The notes under the pieces are model-generated. The model searched no databases. It was not told the origin of the DNA and saw nothing but the letters and a program-made list of their open reading frames with translations. A DNA stretch of 64,000 nt from Amnibacterium kyonggiense (GTDB lineage: Bacteria > Actinomycetota > Actinomycetes > Actinomycetales > Microbacteriaceae): positions 1,550,001-1,614,000 of the forward strand of contig NZ_SOAM01000001.1 in NCBI RefSeq assembly GCF_004364555.1. The letters run 5' to 3'. The translations under genes were made by a program, and so were the position numbers. Below are positions 50,126-59,291 of the stretch, piece after piece (the first letter of the stretch is position 1; each line of letters starts with the position of its first letter).

Positions 50126-50158
50126 GGTTCCGAGGCTCGCTTCGCTCGCACCTCAACC
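50126..50158 (-). repeat. Dispersed palindromic repeat, copy 5 (right flank of HNH gene)
   Basis: Reverse-orientation copy (GGTTCCGAGGCTCGC, then TTCGCTCGCACCTCAACC) that differs from the reverse complement of copy 2 at only a few positions. It lies 107 bases upstream of the HNH start codon and 39 bases after the FMN-binding gene. The rest of the 177-base gap shows no other structure. Confidence 0.78.
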
Positions 50159-50196
50159 ACCGAGGCCGGCGGACGGACGGACGTCGGCGGCGGCGC

Positions 50197-50724
50197 TCAG
50201 CCCTCGACGCGCGACAGGTCCGTGCTCGCCTTCGACCCGTCCGCGGCGGCGAAGCCGGCGCGGTCCAGTGCCGACTGCAGCGACGCCTCGTACGCGGCGC
50301 TCGTGTAGGTCGCACCGCTCACGGTGTCGACCGCGGCCTTCTGCGCGGAGAGCACCTCGGAGCGCAGCACCGGCGCCGCGCTCTCGCTGATCTGCATCGA
50401 GCGCGGGTCGTTCTGGTTGAGCTGCACCGTGACGACGTCGGTGATCCTCCCGCCCGACACCACGACCTTCACCTGCGTCGTGCCGAACCGGGTCGTCTCG
50501 GCGTCGCCGCTGAACGTGCCGTCCTTCGCGCTGCTCGAGCTGCTCGACCCGGACGAGGACGAGGAGGGCGTCGTGGACGGTTCGGCGGCCGGCGTCGACG
50601 CACCCGAGGTGTCGTCGCGCGACGCCGACGCGCTCGTCACGGCGGAGGGCGGCAGGGGCTTGAAGAGGAGCACGCCCGCCGTACCGAGGACGGTGGCGGT
50701 GAGGACGATCGGTGCTCGGCGCAT
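50197..50724 (-). CDS. Exported FMN-binding domain protein
   Basis: 175 residues. One N-terminal signal anchor, a Ser/Thr/Pro linker (residues about 39-66) and an FMN-binding domain. DTVSGAT (residues 133-139) matches the Dxx(s/t)gAT flavinylation motif, so FMN is expected to be covalently attached at T139 by ApbE. Last gene of an apbE-reductase-FMN protein operon; it should accept electrons from the membrane reductase outside the cell. Confidence 0.9.
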   Translation of the reverse strand: MRRAPIVLTATVLGTAGVLLFKPLPPSAVTSASASRDDTSGASTPAAEPSTTPSSSSSGSSSSSSAKDGTFSGDAETTRFGTTQVKVVVSGGRITDVVTVQLNQNDPRSMQISESAAPVLRSEVLSAQKAAVDTVSGATYTSAAYEASLQSALDRAGFAAADGSKASTDLSRVEG

Positions 50725-50737
50725 GAGGATCTCCTGA

Positions 50738-52117
50738 TCAGAACGCGAAGGACTCGAAGTGCACGCGGGAGGCGGGCACGCCCGCCTCCCGGCAGGCGGC
50801 GGCGATCGCGGCGGTGAAGTCGTCCGGGCCGCAGATGAAGACGTCGCGCTCCGCGATGTCCGGCATCGCCCGGCGGAGCGTCCCCGCGGTCACCGACAGC
50901 CGGTCGCGCGGGCCGAGCGCCTCCCACAGCCGGGCGCCCCGCCGCTGCACCTCCCGGGCGATCTCGTCGGCGAGGACCAGCGAGCCGCGGTCCCGGCCGC
51001 GCAGGAGGACGGCGACATCGGCGTGCTCGTCGAGGTCCTGGAGGAGGCTCCGCAGCGGCGTCGCGCCGACACCGGCGCCGACGAGCAGGACCTTGTGCCC
51101 GGTCGCGGCGTCGGCGGTGAAGCGGCCGTAGGGCCCCTCGATGAAGACCGGCGTGCCGATCGGGAGCGATGCGAGCCCGGCGCTGTGGTCGCCGAGGTCC
51201 TTGACCGTGATCCGCATCCGGTGCTCCTGCGGCACGTGCGACAGGGAGAACGGATGCGCCTGCCACCACGCGCCGCGGGTGAGGAAACGCCACTGGAAGA
51301 ACTGGCCGCCCGCCACCGGCAGCCGGTCGAGGCGGCGCCCCTCGAGCACGACCGAGACGACGCCCGGGGCCTCCTGGACGACGCCCGCGACCCGGACCCC
51401 GTGTCGCAGGGAGCGGACGACCGGCAGCAGCACCCGCCACGCGACGACCGCGGCGAGCAGCGCGACCCAGAGCGCCGTCCACCAGGCGGTGGCGAGCGGG
51501 TGGCCGACGAACGAGGCACCGGTCTGCACCTGGTGCTGGAACGCGAAGAGCAGCGCGAGGTAGGTGTACAGGTGCACCGCCCACCACGTCTCGTAGCGCA
51601 GCCGGCGCCGCGCGCGCCGGTACGAGGTGATCCCCGCGAGCAGGAGCAGCAGCGTGCCGACGACCGCGCCGAGCATGCCCTGGTAGGTGAGCACGAGCGC
51701 CCAGAGCTGCGCGAGGACGCCCGTCTGGGCGAGCGCGGCGTACCCGAGCACGATCAGCACGACGTGCGCGAGCAGCAGGTAGAGGCCGTAGGGCGCGAGC
51801 CGGCGGTGCCAGCGGATCAGCCGGTCCTGGCCGACCGCCCGCTCCAGCGGCCCGATGCGGGCGGACAGCGCGACGGTGACGATCATCGCGTAGCCCGCCA
51901 GCAGGCCCGTCATCCGCCCGACCGCCGTGAGGGCGCCGGCGACCGTGCCGACGCTCGCGAGCGACTGCGCGGACACCCCGAGCGCGATGGTGACGCCGAG
52001 TCCGAGGCCGGCCGCGGCGGCGAGCAGGTCGACGACGAGCGGCCTGCCGCGGCGGGGGAGCCGCCGCGCGGTCGCCGGCGGTGCGACGTGCTGCGGGCGC
52101 TGCAGCGTGCCGGTCAT
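50738..52117 (-). CDS. Ferric-reductase-like transmembrane flavoprotein
   Basis: 459 residues. Six or seven N-terminal helices carry haem-ligating histidines (WHRRLAPYGLYLLLAHVVL, WWAVHLYTYLALLFAFQHQV), as in NADPH oxidases and ferric reductases. The C-terminal FAD/NAD(P) domain shows HPFSLSH (FAD), IEGPYGRFT, VLLVGAGVGATPLRSLL (NAD(P)H) and ICGPDDFTAAI. It passes cytoplasmic electrons across the membrane. The ATG overlaps the apbE stop (ATGA); the FMN-binding gene starts 13 bases later. Confidence 0.9.
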   Translation of the reverse strand: MTGTLQRPQHVAPPATARRLPRRGRPLVVDLLAAAAGLGLGVTIALGVSAQSLASVGTVAGALTAVGRMTGLLAGYAMIVTVALSARIGPLERAVGQDRLIRWHRRLAPYGLYLLLAHVVLIVLGYAALAQTGVLAQLWALVLTYQGMLGAVVGTLLLLLAGITSYRRARRRLRYETWWAVHLYTYLALLFAFQHQVQTGASFVGHPLATAWWTALWVALLAAVVAWRVLLPVVRSLRHGVRVAGVVQEAPGVVSVVLEGRRLDRLPVAGGQFFQWRFLTRGAWWQAHPFSLSHVPQEHRMRITVKDLGDHSAGLASLPIGTPVFIEGPYGRFTADAATGHKVLLVGAGVGATPLRSLLQDLDEHADVAVLLRGRDRGSLVLADEIAREVQRRGARLWEALGPRDRLSVTAGTLRRAMPDIAERDVFICGPDDFTAAIAAACREAGVPASRVHFESFAF

Positions 52118-52917
52118 CGGAACGCCGCCGGCGCGGACGCCGAGCGCACCGGGACCCCGTGCACCAGCCGTGGGAACCCCGCGGTCGCGAGCACGCTGCC
52201 GTCGGGCAGGACCGACCAGCACTCGTAGCCGTCGAGCCCCGCGACCCAGGCCGGTCCGTCCTGGCCCAGGACGAACGCGGCGGTGGCGATCGCGTCGGCG
52301 AGGCCGAGCTCCGGACCGCACACCGTGGTCGACACGGCGCCGACCGCTGCACGACCCGTGCGCGGGTCGCGGATGTGCTCGCCGCGCTCGGTCAGCGCCG
52401 AGGTCGCGACCGCGAGGTGGTCGGCCTCGAGGACGGTGCCGAACGCGCCGCGGTCGAAGGGGTGCTGGACGCCGATGCGCCACGGCCGTCCGCCGTCCGA
52501 CGCGACGAGGACGTCGCCGCCCGCGTTGACCGACCACCGCTCGCACCCGTGCGCCCGGAGGATCTCGCCCGCGCGGTCCACCGACCACCCCTTGACGAAG
52601 GCGGACGGATCGAATCCCGAGGGGGAGCGGGCGTCGAAGGCGCCGCCGGACGACGTCCGCATCCGCTCGCAGACCTCCACGACCTCCGCGAGGTCCGGGT
52701 CGCGGAGCACGGCCGCGTCCCGCCCGAGTCGGGACACCAGGCTGTCGGGACGGTAGGTGCTGAACCGCCGGTCGACGTCGTGGAACCAGGCGATCGCCTC
52801 GGCGACCGCCGCGTCGTGATCGCCCTCGCCGCGCACGTCGAACGACACGGCGGTACCCATCACCTTCTCGACACGGACGGTCCGGCGCTCCGTCGCGGGC
52901 GGGACGGTGTCGGTCAT
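52114..52917 (-). CDS. apbE: FAD:protein FMN transferase
   Basis: 267-residue flavin transferase that attaches FMN to Thr in exported proteins. Motifs: VMGTAVSFDVRG, DVDRRFSTYRPDSLVSRL, GGAFDARS, GFDPSAFVKGWSVDRA, SVNAGGDVLV, VATSALTERGEHIRDPRTG and LGLADAIATAAFVLG. No lipoprotein signal is seen, so it may act in the cytoplasm or leave with its target. It heads the operon whose last gene carries the DTVSGAT target. Divergent from the response regulator gene. Confidence 0.93.
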   Translation of the reverse strand: MTDTVPPATERRTVRVEKVMGTAVSFDVRGEGDHDAAVAEAIAWFHDVDRRFSTYRPDSLVSRLGRDAAVLRDPDLAEVVEVCERMRTSSGGAFDARSPSGFDPSAFVKGWSVDRAGEILRAHGCERWSVNAGGDVLVASDGGRPWRIGVQHPFDRGAFGTVLEADHLAVATSALTERGEHIRDPRTGRAAVGAVSTTVCGPELGLADAIATAAFVLGQDGPAWVAGLDGYECWSVLPDGSVLATAGFPRLVHGVPVRSASAPAAFR

Positions 52918-52990
52918 TCGCACGATGGTGCCGAAACGTCGGCGAGCCGCGCCATGAGCCTGCTGTGCGCCGCCTATGCGAGCCGCGACG

Positions 52991-53020
52991 CGTCTTCGTG
53001 TCCTCGAATGCGGCATCCGC
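52991..53020 (+). promoter_or_regulatory. 30-base motif upstream of response regulator (copy 1)
   Basis: CGTCTTCGTGTCCTCGAATG followed by CGGCATCCGC. It agrees with the motif at 55101-55130 at 25 of 30 positions. It begins 71 bases before the regulator GTG, in the 144-base gap shared with apbE. Confidence 0.45.
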
Positions 53021-53061
53021 CTCGCGCGCACGTGGCGCGCGGCGTCTGCAAGGCTCGCCGC

Positions 53062-53736
53062 GTGGCGGATGTGCTGGTGGTGGAGGACGAGCCGCGGATG
53101 CGCGGGCTCCTCGTCCAGGCGCTCGAGGGCGAGGGGCACCGGGTCGAGGCCGCCGCCGACGGCCTCGCCGGACTGATCCTCCTCCGTTCCCGTCCGTTCG
53201 ACGTGGCCGCGGTCGACATCGCGCTGCCGGGGATGAGCGGCGTCGAGCTGTGCCGGCACGTGCGGCGGGAGGGGATGACCGTCGGCGTGGTGCTCGTGAC
53301 CGCGCGGGACGGCCTCGAGGACCGGATCCAGGGCCTCGACTCCGGCGCCGACGACTACCTCGTGAAGCCGTTCGCGCTCGAGGAGCTCGCGGCGCGGATC
53401 CGGGCGCTGCTGCGGCGGACCGCCGCCTCGGGTGGGCGGCTCGAGGTCGGCGACCTCGTGCTCGACCCGATGGCCGTCCGCGCGCTCGTCGGCGACCGGG
53501 TCGTGCCGCTCAGCGTCAAGGAGTTCGGCGTGCTCCGCACCCTCGCCTCGCGTTCGGGCGACGCGGTGGACCGTCGCACGCTGCTGGCGGAGGTGTGGGG
53601 CGACCCGGACCGCTTCGACCCGGCGATCGTCGACCAGTACGTCAGCTACGTGCGCAAGAAGCTCGCGGCCGCGGAGAGCGGCGTCCGCATCGAGACCCTG
53701 CGGAACGTCGGCTACCGGCTGCGGCGAACCGGATGA
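53062..53736 (+). CDS. OmpR-family response regulator
   Basis: 224 residues. Receiver with EDE (residues 8-10), phospho-acceptor D52 in AAVDIALPGMSG, Thr in VLVTARDG and Lys in YLVKPFA. Winged helix includes LSVKEFGVLRTLASRSGDAVDRRTLL, VDQYVSYVRKKL and IETLRNVGYRLRR. GTG at 53062 begins MADVLVVEDEPR. It overlaps the kinase by four bases (ATGA). It may control the divergent flavin electron-transfer operon. Confidence 0.92.
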   Translation: MADVLVVEDEPRMRGLLVQALEGEGHRVEAAADGLAGLILLRSRPFDVAAVDIALPGMSGVELCRHVRREGMTVGVVLVTARDGLEDRIQGLDSGADDYLVKPFALEELAARIRALLRRTAASGGRLEVGDLVLDPMAVRALVGDRVVPLSVKEFGVLRTLASRSGDAVDRRTLLAEVWGDPDRFDPAIVDQYVSYVRKKLAAAESGVRIETLRNVGYRLRRTG

Positions 53737-55079
53737 GCCGGTCCGCGGCGGTCAGCATCCGCGCCCGGATCGCGGCCGGCAGCGCCCTCGTCGCCGCGGT
53801 CGTGCTGTCGGTGCTCGGCGTGCTCGTCGCGCAGCAGGTTGCGGACGCGTCGGTCCGCACCGCGGCGCAGCTCGCAGTCGACGACCTCCGTCCCTTCCTC
53901 GTCGACCTCCGGACCCAGCCGGAGGAGGAGCCCGACCCTTCCGCGTCCGGGGTGCTCGTCGCCGTCGTGGCACCGGACGGTTCGACGGCCCGCGACTCGA
54001 TGCCGCCCGAGCTGCTGCGCGCGGCCCGCACGGTGACGACCGAGGGCACCGTCGAGGTGGAGAGCGGGCGGTACCGCGTCGTGGCCGAGCGGCTGCGCAC
54101 CCCGGCCGGGACCTGGCGGCTCTGGGCGGCTCGGGACCTCAGCGCGAGCGACGGCCTGCTGCAGGGGATCAGGACGTCTCTGCTCGTAGGCACGCCGATC
54201 GCCGTCCTCCTGACCGCCGTTGCCGCGTGGCTCGTCGCCACCGCCGCGCTCCGGCCGGTCGAGCGCCTGCGCGCGAGCGCGGAGCGGCTGCGGGCGCCCG
54301 ACGCGACGGGATCGCTGCCGGAGCGCGGCGCCGGCGAGCTCGCGGAGCTCGCGGCCACGATGAACCGCCTCGTCGACGACCTCCGCGAGAGCGCCGAGCA
54401 CGAGCGCCGCGTGACGGCCGACACCGCGCACGAGCTGCGGACGCCGCTCGCGGTCCTCGCCGCCCAGGTCGAGCTCGCGCAGCGGCGGCCCGAGACCGCA
54501 GACCTGCCGGCGATCCGCGACTCCGTGGCCCGGGTGACACGGCTCGCCGACGACCTCCTCGCCCTCTCGCGCGCGGACGCCGCGACCGCCGCACCTTCGG
54601 CGACGCCCGTCGCGGCCCTCGTGACCGCGGCGATGGACGCCGTCGATCGCGCCCGGCTGCTGGCCCCGGAGGGCGTCCTCGTCGACCTCGAGCTGGACGA
54701 GCGGCTCGACGAGTCCGCCGAGGCGCCCATCGACGTGTCCGGCTTCGGGCGGATCGTCACCAACCTCCTCGGCAACGCGCTCGCCGCGGCGCCGCGCTCC
54801 GCGGTCGTCGCCCGGGTCGACCGCGCCGCAGACCGGATCGTGCTCACGGTGCGCGACGACGGCACGGGCATCCCAGAGGACTTCCTGCCCTACGCGTTCG
54901 ACCGCTTCTCGAGGCCGGAGACCGCGCGGAGCAGCGGGTCCGCCGGGTCCGGTCTCGGGCTCACCCTCGTGCGGCGGCTCGCGGAGCGCAGCGGCGGCAC
55001 GGCCGCGGTCGCGAACGGCGAGCGCGGCGGCGCCGTCGCGACGGTCGTGCTGCCCGTCGAACGGGGGCGGGCGCGGTAG
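53733..55079 (+). CDS. Sensor histidine kinase
   Basis: 448-residue membrane kinase: TM1 (residues about 14-36), an extracytoplasmic sensor domain of about 125 residues, TM2, a HAMP linker (ALRPVERLRASAERLRAPD), H-box TAHELRTPLAVLAAQ, N-box LLGNALAAAPRS, and G boxes DDGTGIPEDF and SGLGLTLVRRLA. Cognate partner of the upstream regulator. The sensed signal is unknown. Confidence 0.92.
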   Translation: MSRSAAVSIRARIAAGSALVAAVVLSVLGVLVAQQVADASVRTAAQLAVDDLRPFLVDLRTQPEEEPDPSASGVLVAVVAPDGSTARDSMPPELLRAARTVTTEGTVEVESGRYRVVAERLRTPAGTWRLWAARDLSASDGLLQGIRTSLLVGTPIAVLLTAVAAWLVATAALRPVERLRASAERLRAPDATGSLPERGAGELAELAATMNRLVDDLRESAEHERRVTADTAHELRTPLAVLAAQVELAQRRPETADLPAIRDSVARVTRLADDLLALSRADAATAAPSATPVAALVTAAMDAVDRARLLAPEGVLVDLELDERLDESAEAPIDVSGFGRIVTNLLGNALAAAPRSAVVARVDRAADRIVLTVRDDGTGIPEDFLPYAFDRFSRPETARSSGSAGSGLGLTLVRRLAERSGGTAAVANGERGGAVATVVLPVERGRAR

Positions 55080-55100
55080 GGAGGACGCCGGGAGTCCGGC

Positions 55101-55130
55101 CGTCTTCGAATCCTCGAGTGCGGCACCGGC
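55101..55130 (+). promoter_or_regulatory. 30-base motif upstream of the 4-helix membrane protein (copy 2)
   Basis: CGTCTTCGAATCCTCGAGTG followed by CGGCACCGGC, 64 bases before the ATG at 55165. Its close match to the region before the regulator gene suggests control by the same regulator. Confidence 0.45.
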
Positions 55131-55164
55131 CGGCTTCCATCCGCGGCCTCGAGAGGCTGGCGGC

Positions 55165-55617
55165 ATGAGCCAGCGGGCGACAGCCGGAACGACCATCACG
55201 ACCGCGGAGCGCACGAGCGCCGTCCCGACCGGCGCGCGGAAGGCGTACGCGGCGCTGACCGGCATCGCGACCCTCTTCGTCTTCGTCCAGTTCTTCACCT
55301 CGAGCGAGTTCATCCGCGCGAAGGGCGACACGGAGGAGACCTGGACCGACATCCACGGCTGGACCGCCTACGGCCTGCTCGTCCCCGCGCTCCTCGCCGC
55401 CGTCGTCGCGGTGGTGGCGCTCCGCAGGGTGGCGCCGGTGCTGACCGTCGTCGCCGTCGTGCTGTTCGTGGCCTCCGTCGGGCAGTGGGGGAGCGGGCAC
55501 CTGATCAGCACGCTCGGGATGGACGGCTGGACCCCCTTCCACGTCTTCTTCTCGTCGGTGGTGCTGGCGCTCGCCGTCTGGGCGTCCATCCGGTCGGCGG
55601 TCCTCCGCCGCGGCTGA
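55165..55617 (+). CDS. Four-helix membrane protein (DUF6220-like)
   Basis: 150 residues with a polar N-terminal 25 residues and four helices (AYAALTGIATLFVFVQFFTSS, DIHGWTAYGLLVPALLAAVVAVVAL, VLTVVAVVLFVASVGQW, FHVFFSSVVLALAVWA). The His in DIHGWTAYG and FHVF could coordinate haem or metal. It resembles DUF6220-type proteins; function unknown. It follows the histidine kinase gene and shares a promoter motif with that operon. Confidence 0.75.
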   Translation: MSQRATAGTTITTAERTSAVPTGARKAYAALTGIATLFVFVQFFTSSEFIRAKGDTEETWTDIHGWTAYGLLVPALLAAVVAVVALRRVAPVLTVVAVVLFVASVGQWGSGHLISTLGMDGWTPFHVFFSSVVLALAVWASIRSAVLRRG

Positions 55618-55628
55618 TCCCCCGCATG

Positions 55629-55665
55629 CTTCGTTCTGTAGGAGGACGCCTCCTGCAGAACGAAG
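55629..55665 (+). terminator. Near-perfect 17-bp hairpin
   Basis: Arms 55629-55645 (CTTCGTTCTGTAGGAGG) and 55649-55665 pair with one G-T exception across an ACG loop, 12 bases after the membrane protein stop codon. Same architecture (long stem, three-base loop, no U-tract) as the hairpin at 26741. Confidence 0.65.
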
Positions 55666-55724
55666 AGTGGGCGTGCGCGCGCGGACGTCGAGCGGGCCGC
55701 GGCGCCGACCGGCAGGATCGACGC

Positions 55725-57029
55725 ATGATCACCGCCGAGTACACGATCCCGGGCGTCCACGTCACCGACCACGAGGTCGCGGTGCCGCTCGACTGGCGGC
55801 GCCCGGAGGTCGGCGGCACGATCACCCTCTTCGCCCGGGAGGTCGTCGCCGCGCACCGTCGGCACGAGGACCTACCGCTGCTCGTGTTCCTCCAGGGCGG
55901 CCCGGGTGGGAAGTCGCCGCGCCCGGTGGACGCCTCCGGTTGGGTGGGCGTGCTCCTCGAGCGCTACCGCGTCGTGCTGCTCGATCAGCGCGGCACCGGT
56001 CGCAGCACCCGGGTCGACGCGGCACGGATGGCGTCGTTCGCGACCGCCGAGGAGGGCGCCGCGTACCTCGCCTGCTTCCGTGCGGACTCGATCGTGCGCG
56101 ACGCCGAGCACCTCCGCACCACCGTCTACGGCGGCCGGCGCTGGACGACCTTCGGCCAGAGCTACGGCGGCTGGATCACGCTCGAGTACCTGTCCTCCGC
56201 GCCGGAGGGGCTCGCCGCGTCGATGATCACGGGCGGGCTGCCCGCCCTCCGTCCGGACGCCGCCGACCTGTACCGCCGCACCTACCCGCGCGCGCTCGCG
56301 AAGAACCGGCGGTTCGAGGAGCGGTACCCGGAGGACCTCGCCGTCGTCGCCCGGATCGCGGACCTGCTCGCGGAGGAGGACGTCCGGCTGCCCGACGGGG
56401 ATCGGCTCACCGTCCGGCGCCTGCAGTACCTGGGCGGTGCCCGCTTCGGCATGCAGCACGGGTTCGAGGAGTTGCACTGGCTCCTCGACACCGCGTGGGG
56501 GAGCGACGGGCGCCTGTCCGACGCGTTCCTCGCGGCGGCGCAGGACGCCAGCTCCTTCGCCGACAACCCGCTCTGGGCGGCGCTGCAGGAGGCGGCCGAG
56601 TACACGGACGACACCTCCGGCGCCACGCGCTGGGCGGCGCAGGCGGAGCACGACCGGCATCCGGAGTTCGCCGAGAGCGCCCGGCCGCTCCGGTTCACGG
56701 GCGAGATGTTCTTCCCGTGGATGTTCGAGGAGATCCGGCTCCTCCGCCCCTTCGGTCCCGCCGTCCACCTCCTGCAGGAGCGCACCGACTGGCCGGGGCG
56801 CTACGACCTCGCCCGCCTCGCGGCGAACGAGGTGCCGGTGGTGGCCGCGATCTACTTCGACGACCTCTACGTCGACGCCGACCTCCAGCTGCGCACCGCT
56901 GGCGAGATCGCGAACGTGACGACCTGGGTCACCGACGAGTGGGAGCACGACGGGATCGGCGCGAGCGGCGGCGAGGTCGTCCGGCACCTGCAGCGCCTCC
57001 TCGACGAGCGGGGCGCCCCGCGGCACTGA
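55725..57029 (+). CDS. Alpha/beta hydrolase, prolyl aminopeptidase-like (S33)
   Basis: 434 residues. The oxyanion motif is LQGGPGGKSPRP (family HGGPG). Then come LLDQRGTGRST and the nucleophile elbow FGQSYGGW (GxSxGG) near residue 145; a long cap domain carries YPEDLAVVARIADLL. The catalytic Asp is in AIYFDDLYVD, but the usual C-terminal His context is altered (WEHDGIG). Expected to release N-terminal Pro or other residues from peptides in the cytoplasm. Convergent with the CDF gene 12 bases away. Confidence 0.87.
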   Translation: MITAEYTIPGVHVTDHEVAVPLDWRRPEVGGTITLFAREVVAAHRRHEDLPLLVFLQGGPGGKSPRPVDASGWVGVLLERYRVVLLDQRGTGRSTRVDAARMASFATAEEGAAYLACFRADSIVRDAEHLRTTVYGGRRWTTFGQSYGGWITLEYLSSAPEGLAASMITGGLPALRPDAADLYRRTYPRALAKNRRFEERYPEDLAVVARIADLLAEEDVRLPDGDRLTVRRLQYLGGARFGMQHGFEELHWLLDTAWGSDGRLSDAFLAAAQDASSFADNPLWAALQEAAEYTDDTSGATRWAAQAEHDRHPEFAESARPLRFTGEMFFPWMFEEIRLLRPFGPAVHLLQERTDWPGRYDLARLAANEVPVVAAIYFDDLYVDADLQLRTAGEIANVTTWVTDEWEHDGIGASGGEVVRHLQRLLDERGAPRH

Positions 57030-57041
57030 ACGCCCCTTCCG

Positions 57042-58081
<1,040 letters not shown>

Positions 58082-58085
<4 letters not shown>

Positions 58086-58486
58086 GACGCACCGCCGATC
58101 GTGGAGCCGTCGACCGGCGCGGCGGCGTCCTCGGCGAGCGCGTGGTGATGACGCGGGGAGGTGCTGACCGCGTGCTCGGCCTGGAAGATCGCGTCGGTCA
58201 CCAGCTGGACGGCGTGCTCGTTCGCGAGGCGGTAGAAGACCTTCTGTCCGTGCTGCCGCGTCGTCACCATGCGCGCCATGCGCATCTTCGCCAGATGCTG
58301 CGAGACGGTGCTCGCGGGCCGGTCGACGAGCTCAGCGAGCGCGTTGACCGACAGCTCCTCGACATCGCGGAGCGCGAGCACGATGCGCACGCGGGTCGCG
58401 TCGCTCAGCAGTGCGAACACCTCCACGGCGAGTTCGACGTACTCGCTGTCGGGGAATCGCCCGCATCTCCGCGTATCTGCGTCCAT
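58082..58486 (-). CDS. kmtR: KmtR-like ArsR/SmtB metal sensor
   Basis: 134-residue winged-helix repressor. DNA-recognition helix: RPASTVSQHLAKMRMARMV. The metal ligands known in Mycobacterium tuberculosis KmtR (H88, E101, H102, H110, H111) are all present with a constant +3 offset: H91, E104, H105, H113, H114. KmtR senses Ni(II)/Co(II) and controls a CDF exporter, as this operon would. The ATG at 58486 overlaps an imperfect inverted repeat that could be its operator. Confidence 0.9.
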
Positions 58487-58496
58487 GCGAAGATGA
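58463..58496 (-). promoter_or_regulatory. Possible KmtR operator
   Basis: Imperfect inverted repeat: CATCTCCGCGTAT (58464-58476) on one side and ATGCGAAGATG (58485-58495) on the other. It covers the start of the regulator gene, in the gap shared with the divergent small-protein gene. Placement is by symmetry only. Confidence 0.35.
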
Positions 58497-58575
58497 TTGC
58501 ACGTGGGGAGGTCGTCCTCGCCACTGCTCCGGGTGGTCGCCCAGCCGGCGTGCACCAGGCTCGCGGCTCGTGTCC

Positions 58576-58857
58576 ATGACCATCACGACCAAGGGCGGCG
58601 CCGTCTACACCCTCGCCTACCGCGACTTCGACGGCGCGGGAACGCGGCTCGGCATCAGCCGGAAGGGCGGGCCGGACGACCCCGAGGACACGAACAAGCC
58701 GATGCTTCCCGACACCTGGTACCGCGTCGCGATCATGACGCCCCTCCCGCCGGAGATCGCCTCCCGGGTGCAGATGGTGCTCGACCCGGTGGAGGGCGAC
58801 GCCGACCCGATCGTGCGGTTCAGCACGCCGGTGATGAGCGTCGTCGGCGTCCTGTAG
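58576..58857 (+). CDS. Small hypothetical protein
   Basis: 93 residues, cytoplasmic, beta-rich (MTITTKGGAVYTLAYRDFDGAGTRLGIS, TWYRVAIMTPLPPEIASRVQMVLDP). No family recognised. ATG at 58576; a GTG two codons upstream is also possible. Divergent from kmtR, so metal-responsive expression is conceivable but unproven. A perfect hairpin follows it. Confidence 0.55.
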   Translation: MTITTKGGAVYTLAYRDFDGAGTRLGISRKGGPDDPEDTNKPMLPDTWYRVAIMTPLPPEIASRVQMVLDPVEGDADPIVRFSTPVMSVVGVL

Positions 58858-58911
58858 CGCCGCTCCTCGCCGCCGGGACGACGCCGACGGGGGGATGTGC
58901 GACCCTGGACA

Positions 58912-58929
58912 TCGCGCCGCACGGCGCGA
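58912..58929 (+). terminator. Compact GC hairpin
   Basis: TCGCGCCG (58912-58919) pairs exactly with CGGCGCGA (58922-58929) over a two-base loop, 54 bases after the small hypothetical gene. Confidence 0.5.
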
Positions 58930-58991
58930 CCGGACGAGATGTGCGCCGTACCCGGACAGGCAAGACGACGCTCCTGAGGGAGTGGTCCGTC

Positions 58992-59246
58992 ATGGGTCAG
59001 CTGGTGCAGGTCGTCGGTTCGCTGCTGGTGCTCGCCGCATTCGTCGGCGTGCAGCGCGGCTGGTTCTCCGCCGTCTCCAAGCGGTCCCTCGCCCTGAACG
59101 TCGCGGGTTCGGCCGTGCTCGCGGTCGAAGCAGTGATCGAGGGGCAGTGGGGATTCCTCCTGCTCGAAGGCGTGTGGGCGATCGTCTCCGCCGTCGGTCT
59201 CGTCGCCGCGCTGCGGGGCAGGACGCCCGCCGCAGCCCAGCACTGA
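58992..59246 (+). CDS. CBU_0592-like small membrane protein
   Basis: 84 residues with three helices (VQVVGSLLVLAAFVGVQRGWF, LALNVAGSAVLAVEAVIEGQW, FLLLEGVWAIVSAVGLVAAL). The pattern N-x-x-GSAVLAVEAVxExQWGFLLLEGVWA is typical of the CBU_0592 family, of unknown function. Convergent with the phospholipase D-like gene 45 bases away. Confidence 0.78.
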   Translation: MGQLVQVVGSLLVLAAFVGVQRGWFSAVSKRSLALNVAGSAVLAVEAVIEGQWGFLLLEGVWAIVSAVGLVAALRGRTPAAAQH

Positions 59247-59291
59247 AGCCCCCACGCGGTCGGCCCGCGGTGATCAGGTCTCGTCGCTCGG

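Noticed and set aside
58411-58575. Longer upstream start for the small protein at 58576
   Set aside because: The extension overlaps the divergent kmtR gene and its putative operator, and is Arg-rich shadow sequence.
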